This document shows, one piece after another, positions 4,849 through 10,505 of a stretch of DNA of 10,505 bases; the stretch's first letter is position 1; each line of letters begins with the position of its first letter. Below the pieces are notes generated by a model, which saw only the letters and a list, made by a program, of their open reading frames with translations, had not been told where the DNA came from and ran no database searches. This DNA comes from an uncultured Desulfomonile sp. (GTDB lineage Bacteria > Desulfobacterota > Desulfomonilia > Desulfomonilales > Desulfomonilaceae), in assembly GCA_903920415.1 (NCBI GenBank), contig CAIXMD010000169.1, positions 1-10,505 of the forward strand. Reading direction: 5' to 3'. Position numbers and translations under genes: made by a program.

Positions 4849-5919
4849 ATGGAGCACATGAATTGCAAGGATCTCATACAGGTAATGCAACCTGACGGCC
4901 GGTTAGACGAGTCGGCTGTGATAGGGGTCTCCGGGGAGGAGATGCATCGGATGTATCGCCTCATGGTGTTTACCCGGTTGTGGAATGCCAAAGCATTGAG
5001 CCTTCAGCGTCAGGGTAGGATGGGAACCTTGGCATCGGTGAGGGGGCAGGAAGCTGCAAATATCGGTATGGGCTTGGCTCTCGGACCAGGAGATTGGTTT
5101 TGCCCTTCGTTCCGTGAATACGGCGCAATGTTCGTTCGGGGGGTTATGCCTAAGGATCTCTTTTCATTCTGGGGCGGAGACGAACGTGGGGCCAGACCTC
5201 CCGAAGGTTCGCGTGTCTTACCCGTATGCATCACGGTGGGATCCCACCTGTGTCATGCGGTGGGAATAGCCTGGGGAGCAAAGATTAGCAACGAACGGAT
5301 CGCTGTGCTCTCGTGTTCGGGGGATGGTTCGACGTCCCAGGGAGATTTTCACGAGAGCCTCAATTTTGCAGGAGTTTTCAAGCTGCCGGTGGTGTTCGCA
5401 ATTCAGAATAATCAGTGGGCCATTTCAGTACCCTTGGACAGACAGACCGCATCGGAGACTTTGTCTGAGAAGGCTGCAGCATATGGCATTGACGGTGTTC
5501 GCGTTGACGGCAATGATGTGCTCGCCGTGTATCTTACCATAAAACGACTTCTCGACGCAGCCAGATCAGAACATAGACCGGCACTCGTAGAAATGGTCAC
5601 GTACCGGATGGACGACCACACAACCTCAGACGATGCAAGTCGTTATCGTACTGAAGAGATGGTTTCACCTTGGAGGTCCAAAGACCCCATTGACCGTATG
5701 CGCAAGTATTTGATCGCGAACCGGGGGTGGAACGATGAAAGCGAGACCAATATGGTTTCAGAATTGACCGCCCAAGTGGAGCAGGCGGTAAAAGATTACG
5801 AGGCAGCGCCGCTCCCGCAGCCTACCGACATTTTTAACCACATGTACGCCGATACGCCCTGGAATCTCGCAGAGCAGAAGGAAGAACTGCTAAGGCATTT
5901 GGGTCGGTCGGAGAGGTGA
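4849..5919 (+). CDS. pdhA: Pyruvate dehydrogenase E1 component, alpha subunit
   Basis: The thiamine-diphosphate-binding half of an alpha2beta2 E1. It decarboxylates a 2-oxoacid and starts acyl transfer to the lipoyl arm of E2. The thiamine-diphosphate motif runs from GDG (158-160) to NN (187-188). RQGRMGTLASVRGQEA (54-69) is the usual N-terminal segment, and YRMDDHTTSDD carries active-site loop His257. The PEGSRVLP stretch (118-125), the 356-residue length and the tail ending in NLAEQKEELL resemble Gram-positive-type pyruvate dehydrogenase alpha subunits more than branched-chain or acetoin types. Pyruvate is therefore the favoured substrate, but other 2-oxoacids are not excluded. The ATG at 4849 follows AAGGA (4838-4842), which overlaps the lipB stop. 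A second in-frame ATG at 4858 is less well placed. The beta subunit starts three bases after its stop. Confidence 0.95.
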   Translation: MEHMNCKDLIQVMQPDGRLDESAVIGVSGEEMHRMYRLMVFTRLWNAKALSLQRQGRMGTLASVRGQEAANIGMGLALGPGDWFCPSFREYGAMFVRGVMPKDLFSFWGGDERGARPPEGSRVLPVCITVGSHLCHAVGIAWGAKISNERIAVLSCSGDGSTSQGDFHESLNFAGVFKLPVVFAIQNNQWAISVPLDRQTASETLSEKAAAYGIDGVRVDGNDVLAVYLTIKRLLDAARSEHRPALVEMVTYRMDDHTTSDDASRYRTEEMVSPWRSKDPIDRMRKYLIANRGWNDESETNMVSELTAQVEQAVKDYEAAPLPQPTDIFNHMYADTPWNLAEQKEELLRHLGRSER

Positions 5920-5922
5920 CGC

Positions 5923-6900
5923 ATGGCACGCTTATCGATGGTTGAAGCAATCAACACTACATTGCACGAGAAGATGGCCAAGGACGAGAGAATTGTCGTC
6001 ATGGGCGAAGACGTGGGCGTGGACGGTGGCGTCTTCAGAGCGACCGTCGGCCTCATAGAAAATTTCGGCTCAACGAGGGTTATTGATACTCCTCTTGGGG
6101 AGAGCGCTATCGTGGGTGCAGCGATAGGCATGGCTATTTATGGGATGAGACCCATTGCTGAAATCCAGTTTGAAGGTTTCATGTTCAAAGCCTTTGATCA
6201 GGTTTACAGCCATGCCTCCAGGATGCGACACCGATCTCAAGGTCTTTACGGGGTCCCAATGGTGATTCGCGCGCCTTACGGGGCTGGTGTAAGAGCCTTG
6301 GAGCACCATTCGGACGCGCCTGAAGCCCTCTTCGCTCATGTCCCCGGCCTAAAAGTGGTCATCCCAGCAACCCCCTCGGATGCAAAGGGACTGCTCAGTT
6401 CATCAATAGAGGACCCGGACACCGTGATCTTCCTTGAACCTAAGAGGCTCTACCGCCTTTTCAAGGAAGAGGTCCCCGACGGTGACTATTGTGTGCCTTT
6501 GGGAAAGGCCAAGATAGTAAGAGAAGGCAAAGACATTACTTTGGTCACCTATGGCGGAATGTTATCCATTTGCGAGAAAGCTGCGCACCACGCTGCTTCC
6601 GAAGGTGTAGAGGCGGAAGTCGTTGATCTGCGAACTGTCTGGCCGTTTGACGTGGATGCCATCGTCGCTTCGGTGAATAAGACGGGACGTCTGGTGATTG
6701 TCCATGAAGCCCCGCGCTCCTTCGGCGTGGGAGCCGAGATAGCGGCAACGGTTGCGGAACGCTGCCTGTTATCCATGTTGGCACCCATAAAGCGGGTCAC
6801 CGGGTATGATGTGATTCCGCCCTTGTCCAAGCTGGAAGATTACAATTATCCCGACTCCGAACGCGTAGTTAGGGCAATCCATGACAGCATGCAGTTCTAG
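5923..6900 (+). CDS. pdhB: Pyruvate dehydrogenase E1 component, beta subunit
   Basis: Partner of the upstream alpha subunit. At 325 residues it is full length for the split-E1 type. GEDVG (28-32) and TPLGESAIVGAAIGMA (56-71) include Glu60, which activates the thiamine-diphosphate aminopyrimidine. FEGFMFKAFDQ (83-93) is followed by the active-site histidine region ALEHHSDAPEALFAH (His128). The C-terminal transketolase-like domain contains VVDLRTVWPFDVDAI and ends near GYDVIPPLSKLEDYN. The ATG lies three bases after the pdhA stop, with GGAGAGGTGA spanning the junction as ribosome-binding site, so translational coupling is likely. Nothing is missing or truncated. Confidence 0.96.
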   Translation: MARLSMVEAINTTLHEKMAKDERIVVMGEDVGVDGGVFRATVGLIENFGSTRVIDTPLGESAIVGAAIGMAIYGMRPIAEIQFEGFMFKAFDQVYSHASRMRHRSQGLYGVPMVIRAPYGAGVRALEHHSDAPEALFAHVPGLKVVIPATPSDAKGLLSSSIEDPDTVIFLEPKRLYRLFKEEVPDGDYCVPLGKAKIVREGKDITLVTYGGMLSICEKAAHHAASEGVEAEVVDLRTVWPFDVDAIVASVNKTGRLVIVHEAPRSFGVGAEIAATVAERCLLSMLAPIKRVTGYDVIPPLSKLEDYNYPDSERVVRAIHDSMQF

Positions 6901-6923
6901 TTAGTAGTGGAGGTGGATCTCAC

Positions 6924-8204
6924 ATGCGACAAGTATTCCGATTGCCGGACGTTGGCGAGGGAATTGCTCAAGCTGAAATAGTGGAATACCTGGTTAAAGT
7001 CGGGGATTCAGTCAAAGCGGACCAACCGATTGTCCGCATAGAAACCGACAAGGCAGTTGTGGAACTTCCTGCGCCGTTTACGGGAAGAGTGGTTGAAATT
7101 CCTTACGGACCAGGAGACACCATCAATGTTGGAGATCCCCTGATCATTATTGAAACCGATGGAGAAGTTTCCACCGAGGCTTTCCGCCAGGCAGCGGATA
7201 TGATGCCAAAGATTTCAAGACCAGATGAACAACCCGCACTGACATTACACGCTTCAGCCGTCCTGTTACCGGCCCAGGTCCTTCCGGCTGAACGCGTACT
7301 GGCCACGCCACATACCAGGCGGTTGGCTCGTGAGCTGAATGTGGACATAACCATAGTGAGAGGGAGCGGCCCCCATGGCCGCGTAACGGACGAGGACATC
7401 TGTAAAGCTGTCTCACAGATTCCATCGGCTGTGCCCAAGGCCCCTACCGCAGCGGCAGTACAGGCACCGGCTACAGCGGGCTTCAACTTCGAGAAATACG
7501 GTCCTACCAGGAGAATTCCACTTAAAGGGGTACGCAAGCGTATAGCAGAGGTAATGGTGAGGTCCGTCTCGACCATACCGCACGTAACTCACTTTGATGA
7601 AGCCGACGTCACGGAACTCCTCGCCGTTGTCGACCGCGAAAAGGCTCTGGCTGAAAGTCGCAAGATAAAACTCACCATCCTGTCTTTTCTTGCCAAGGCT
7701 GCCGCTGCTGCTCTCAAGGAGTACCCTGCCTTGAATTCATCGTTGGATGAGGAGACCGGGGAGCTGGTCTTCAAGGATTATATTCATGTGGGAATCGCTA
7801 CGGATACTGAGGCGGGGCTCATGGTCCCCGTGGTAAGAGACGTTGACAGGAAATCCATACTCCACATCGCTTATGAGTTGCAAGAACTGAGCCGCAAGGC
7901 TCGGGACCGGAGCATCGACCTCGATGACCTTCGAGGCGGGACGTTTTCAATCACCAATATAGGCGCCATCGGCGGAAATTATGCTACACCCATCATTCTC
8001 CATCCCCAGGTCGCAATCCTTTGCTCCATGAGGGCGCAGCAAAAGCCGGTCGTGAGGGAAGGTCAGGTAGTGATTCGGACTATTATGCCGCTCACGTTGT
8101 CATTCGATCACAGAGTGCTCGACGGGGCCGAGGGCGGCCGCTTCATGAACCATATCATCGGCCTTCTTGAGGATCCAATGAGAATGCTGGTGGATGTGGC
8201 GTAG
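6924..8204 (+). CDS. pdhC: Dihydrolipoamide acetyltransferase (E2) with one lipoyl domain
   Basis: Core of the complex, taking the acyl group from E1 and giving it to CoA. Three domains are seen in 426 residues. The lipoyl domain (1-79) carries target Lys43 in IETDKAVVELPAP. The peripheral subunit-binding domain (about 126-163) starts ATPHTRRLAREL and contains GPHGRVTDEDI. The catalytic domain (about 197-426) ends with DHRVLDGAEGG, holding catalytic His396 and Asp400. An Ala/Pro/Gln linker lies at 164-190, and the first linker (80-125) is also low in structure. The SFDHRVLDG ending and single lipoyl domain are shared by pyruvate and branched-chain enzymes, so the substrate is inferred from the E1 genes. 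ATG 6924 is preceded by GGAGGT (6909-6914), 23 bases after pdhB. LipB encoded just upstream would modify Lys43. Confidence 0.95.
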   Translation: MRQVFRLPDVGEGIAQAEIVEYLVKVGDSVKADQPIVRIETDKAVVELPAPFTGRVVEIPYGPGDTINVGDPLIIIETDGEVSTEAFRQAADMMPKISRPDEQPALTLHASAVLLPAQVLPAERVLATPHTRRLARELNVDITIVRGSGPHGRVTDEDICKAVSQIPSAVPKAPTAAAVQAPATAGFNFEKYGPTRRIPLKGVRKRIAEVMVRSVSTIPHVTHFDEADVTELLAVVDREKALAESRKIKLTILSFLAKAAAAALKEYPALNSSLDEETGELVFKDYIHVGIATDTEAGLMVPVVRDVDRKSILHIAYELQELSRKARDRSIDLDDLRGGTFSITNIGAIGGNYATPIILHPQVAILCSMRAQQKPVVREGQVVIRTIMPLTLSFDHRVLDGAEGGRFMNHIIGLLEDPMRMLVDVA

Positions 8205-8222
8205 ACTGAAGGAGAATGTTTC

Positions 8223-9656
8223 ATGGTGGTAGGTGATTTCGCGCAGGGAACCCAGGTCGCAGTCATAGGTGGAGGACCGGGTGGATACGTGGCGGCCATC
8301 CGGGCGGCGCAACTGGGTCTGGAAGTAACGCTTGTCGAACGGGACCTGCTCGGGGGAATCTGCCTAAACTGGGGTTGCATACCATCCAAAGCGCTCATTC
8401 ATGTGGCTGATCTAAAAAGGCAAATCGAACATGCTGATTCTCTCGGCCTGATAACCTCGGGCGTCAGGGTGGATCTTCCCAAGATTATGAAATGGAAGGA
8501 CATGGTGGTGGAGAAGCTCCGGAATGGAGTTTCTTCGCTTCTTGCCAAGAACAATGTCCAAGTGGTGGTAGGGACGGCTCGTCTGACCGGAGACAGGTCC
8601 TTCACGGTCGAAGGACCTGACCGTGTTCATCGCTTCGAATTTCAGCATACTATCCTTGCTGTGGGGTCCTCCCCTCTGCAACTCCCCGGCATTCCCCGAG
8701 ACGGTGAGGTGGTGATCGATTCAACTGACGCTCTGGAAATGACAACTGTTCCAGACAGCCTGATTGTCGTGGGGGCCGGTGCTGTAGGCCTGGAACTGGG
8801 CACCGTGTACGCAAAATTGGGTACCAAAGTGACTATGCTCGATGGCAGTGACAAATTGCTTCCCAAGCTGGATCCCCAGATAGGTCGTGTGATGGAGCGG
8901 GCTCTTAAGACGTTCGGTATCGATCTGGTTCTTGGGGCTAGAGTCCTGGGAGTGAATCGTAAGGATTCAGGTGCGGAACTTGAATACTCTGCAAGCGGTA
9001 AGGAGCAATCCATAGTCGCGGACCGTATCCTTGTCGGCATAGGCCGAAGGCCGAATACTGGTGGGATTGGCCTTGAAAAGGCCGGAGTGAAAATGGATAA
9101 GCGGGGATTTGTCGAGGTCGATTCCCGTATGCAAACTTCTGTTCCAGGCATTTTCGCCATAGGGGACGTTGTTACCGGTCTCATGCTCGCGCACAAAGCG
9201 TCTTACCAGGGCAAGGTCGCCGCAGAAGTTATAGCCGGTCAGCCTGCGGCGTTTGATGGCGTACATGTGCCGTCGGTGATTTTCAGCGATCCTGAAATAG
9301 CCACTGTCGGACTGACAGAAGAGGATGCCCATTCTCAGGGAATCGACACAAAAGCCGGGTTGTTTCCATTTAAAGCACTCGGTAGGGCCATGACCATAGG
9401 CGACGAAGGACACGGCTTCACCAAGGTGGTCTCCGATGCGAGGACCGGCTCTGTGTTGGGAGTTCACATAGTAGGGCCACATGCTTCAGACATCATTGCC
9501 GAAGGCTGCCTGGCCGTTTCCTCCGCATCCCACGTTGACGATCTTACCCTGACCATTCACCCACATCCCACTTTGCCTGAAAGTATCGAAGAGGCTGCAG
9601 AGCAGGTAGAGCATCGGGCAATTCACATATTCAATCCCGCTGTCTTAGGACGCTGA
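8223..9656 (+). CDS. lpdA: Dihydrolipoyl dehydrogenase (E3)
   Basis: FAD- and NAD+-dependent enzyme that reoxidises the dihydrolipoyl arm of E2. The 477 residues contain the FAD dinucleotide fold VIGGGPGGYVAAIRAA (14-29) and the redox-active disulfide GGICLNWGCIPSK (Cys47, Cys52). The NAD-binding fold IVVGAGAVGLELG, the second FAD motif GIFAIGDVV, and the C-terminal HPHPTLPES (catalytic His448 with Glu453) follow in normal order. The ATG at 8223 has AAGGAGAA (8209-8216), six bases upstream, and lies 18 bases after the E2 stop. It is the last gene of the cluster. No strong terminator follows in the 97 bases to the convergent neighbour. The same enzyme may also serve other lipoyl-dependent systems such as glycine cleavage (known for the family, not shown here). 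Confidence 0.97.
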   Translation: MVVGDFAQGTQVAVIGGGPGGYVAAIRAAQLGLEVTLVERDLLGGICLNWGCIPSKALIHVADLKRQIEHADSLGLITSGVRVDLPKIMKWKDMVVEKLRNGVSSLLAKNNVQVVVGTARLTGDRSFTVEGPDRVHRFEFQHTILAVGSSPLQLPGIPRDGEVVIDSTDALEMTTVPDSLIVVGAGAVGLELGTVYAKLGTKVTMLDGSDKLLPKLDPQIGRVMERALKTFGIDLVLGARVLGVNRKDSGAELEYSASGKEQSIVADRILVGIGRRPNTGGIGLEKAGVKMDKRGFVEVDSRMQTSVPGIFAIGDVVTGLMLAHKASYQGKVAAEVIAGQPAAFDGVHVPSVIFSDPEIATVGLTEEDAHSQGIDTKAGLFPFKALGRAMTIGDEGHGFTKVVSDARTGSVLGVHIVGPHASDIIAEGCLAVSSASHVDDLTLTIHPHPTLPESIEEAAEQVEHRAIHIFNPAVLGR

Positions 9657-9753
9657 TATATTGTTAAGAGGATGAAAACCTTTGCGAATTCCTGCCTCTC
9701 TTATCGAATCCTTCAAACCTTCCGGTAAGGGCAGACACAGTAATTACAGAGAG

Positions 9754-10086
9754 TCACCGCACGTTGTCAGGGTAGATGAGCCCTAGCGGCAGTTGATACA
9801 ATCCGGGATCCACAGAAGGAGCGTTCGGTGCGTAATATGTACTATTCACATCCCATCCCCACACAGGTTCCGACCAGGACCCAAGATAAGCGGGAGATAA
9901 CCGGAATCCGTGTAGCCTCTTGATTCCTAAGTCAATTGGGTTGTTGAGTTGCATGGTGGCCCCGTAACCATGGGGCAGCCAGGAAAGGGCTGCCGGAGCA
10001 TCGGGCATGGTGGGTTCTGCCCAGCAAGAACCGCATGAGGCAATGATTATCATCAGCAATGCTGGGAATACTATGTATCGGAACAT
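9754..10086 (-). CDS. Small exported protein of unknown function (110 aa)
   Basis: I do not recognise a family. The ATG at 10086 gives a 110-residue product that starts with a typical export signal: Arg3, then a hydrophobic core (5-17). Two processing routes are possible. One is type I cleavage after CWA (residue 23). The other is lipidation at Cys18 in the lipobox-like I-A-S-C, which would tether it to a membrane. The mature part is rich in Pro, Trp, Tyr and Leu, with no cysteine after the signal and no repeats, for example GSWSEPVWGWDVNSTYY, and looks like a small secreted beta-type or disordered protein. A longer frame from a TTG at 10122 adds 12 residues ahead of the signal and is less likely. 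A weak purine-rich site (GAGAAA) precedes the ATG. It is convergent with lpdA and probably has its own promoter. Confidence 0.65.
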   Translation of the reverse strand: MFRYIVFPALLMIIIASCGSCWAEPTMPDAPAALSWLPHGYGATMQLNNPIDLGIKRLHGFRLSPAYLGSWSEPVWGWDVNSTYYAPNAPSVDPGLYQLPLGLIYPDNVR

Positions 10087-10134
10087 GCGGATTTCTCGTC
10101 GTTCAATCTCAGGAATAAGCAATTAGCTAATCCT

Positions 10135-10164
10135 ATCATATAAATATGCTAAAAATCAAACCAA
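10135..10164 (-). promoter_or_regulatory. Candidate promoter of the small exported protein gene
   Basis: On the minus strand TTGGTT (10164-10159) and TATGAT (10140-10135) are spaced by 18 bases inside an A+T-rich stretch (10121-10165). The -10 matches consensus at 5/6 but the -35 at only 3/6. The leader to the ATG at 10086 would be about 42 bases. Confidence 0.3.
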
Positions 10165-10269
10165 TATTTGAGGTAAAGCAGCTAAACTTGAATAACGAGG
10201 ATTCAATCGCAAAGACCCAAGATACACAAGCAGACTTTACCCAATTATATGAGTTTTCTTGTCAGGTTT

Positions 10270-10505
10270 TCAGCTTGCGGAGATGGTCTTCTCAATGGTC
10301 CTCAAGATTTTTTCTTTAAGTTCGTCCAGGGGAAGGTTGGATCGGAGTCCTGCGGCACGGCGGTGTCCTCCGCCTCCGAAAGATGCGGCAATCGCGGAGA
10401 CGTCTACGAGCCCTTTGGATCGAAAGCTAACGCGCACTATTTCATCGGAAATCTGGGTCATCAGGATGCCGGCTTCCACGCCACGGTTCTCTCTGAGCCT
10501 ATCCA
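10270..10505 (-). CDS. nrnA: DHH/DHHA1 phosphoesterase, NrnA type, C-terminal part only
   Basis: The frame is open to the window edge, so the N-terminal DHH domain lies outside and only the last 78 residues are visible. They match the end of the DHHA1 domain: GVEAGILMTQ, VRVSFRSKGLVDVSAIA, then the substrate-binding motif FGGGGHRRAAG, and a short C-terminal helix. This combination is typical of NrnA, which degrades short oligoribonucleotides (nanoRNAs) and dephosphorylates 3'-phosphoadenosine 5'-phosphate in the cytoplasm. RecJ-like exonucleases share the glycine-His motif but normally continue with further domains, so a stop about 30 residues after the motif favours NrnA. No terminator is evident after the stop, and 183 bases separate it from the next minus-strand gene. 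Confidence 0.8.
   Translation of the reverse strand, partial: DRLRENRGVEAGILMTQISDEIVRVSFRSKGLVDVSAIAASFGGGGHRRAAGLRSNLPLDELKEKILRTIEKTISAS

Noticed and set aside
7103..7576. A 157-codon minus-strand frame opposite the E2 gene
   Set aside because: It is antisense to the lipoyl and binding domains of E2, which are certain, and shows no domain of its own.
8642..9196. A 184-codon minus-strand frame opposite the E3 gene
   Set aside because: It lies wholly within the certain lpdA gene, is Ser/Pro/Arg-rich as antisense frames of GC-rich genes often are, and has no ribosome-binding site.
9667..9699. AGAGG/CCTCT inverted repeat after lpdA as a terminator
   Set aside because: Only 5 bp around a 23-base loop and no proper U-tract follows. 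It is not enough to call a terminator.
1..10505. Mobile elements, CRISPR arrays, tRNA or defence systems
   Set aside because: No transposase or integrase motifs, no regularly spaced repeats, no tRNA-like cloverleaf with a T-loop GTTCGAATC-type sequence, and all larger genes have housekeeping or membrane-transport identities.

Overview
The window reads as a chromosomal segment of an anaerobic or facultative bacterium. Base composition is moderately GC-rich and Shine-Dalgarno sites are good. A NifU-type scaffold, a Gram-positive-type pyruvate dehydrogenase complex and a small NrnA-like phosphoesterase would fit a Desulfobacterota (former Deltaproteobacteria) genome, but this placement is inferred from the style of the proteins and is not proven. 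No transposase, integrase, phage gene, CRISPR array, rRNA or tRNA was seen. It looks like an ordinary housekeeping region with a few odd items in the gaps.

Layout: (1) 1-387 (+) is the 3' part of a NifU/IscU-type Fe-S scaffold with an unusual cysteine-rich tail, followed by a hairpin terminator. (2) 388-1006 is a 619-base gap without a convincing protein gene. It holds a G+C-rich stretch with a run of nine C, an A+T-rich island, a candidate promoter with a very good intrinsic terminator about 70 bases downstream (possible small RNA), and nested inverted repeats. (3) 1007-3133 (-) is a leftward group: a 68-residue protein of unknown function, a membrane-anchored SNase-fold protein that has lost its catalytic residues, and purD. 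(4) 3134-3269 is a divergent promoter region. (5) 3270-9656 (+) is a tightly packed six-gene cluster: a LolD/MacB-type ABC ATPase, lipB, and pdhA, pdhB, pdhC (E2) and lpdA (E3). (6) 9657-10505 holds a small exported protein of unknown function and the C-terminal end of a DHH/DHHA1 phosphoesterase, both on the minus strand.

How the genes work together: LipB transfers an octanoyl group to the single lipoyl lysine of E2. A lipoyl synthase, not in the window, would finish the cofactor. E1 alpha and E1 beta decarboxylate a 2-oxoacid (most likely pyruvate) and acylate the lipoyl arm, E2 passes the acyl group to CoA, and E3 reoxidises the arm with NAD+. The cluster therefore encodes one multienzyme machine plus one of its maturation enzymes. 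The leading ABC ATPase has no permease beside it, and its link to the cluster is unexplained. I did not find a clear new biological system. The items most worth a second look are the catalytically dead SNase-fold protein, the orphan ATPase, the candidate small RNA at 738-806 and the cysteine tail of the NifU-like protein.
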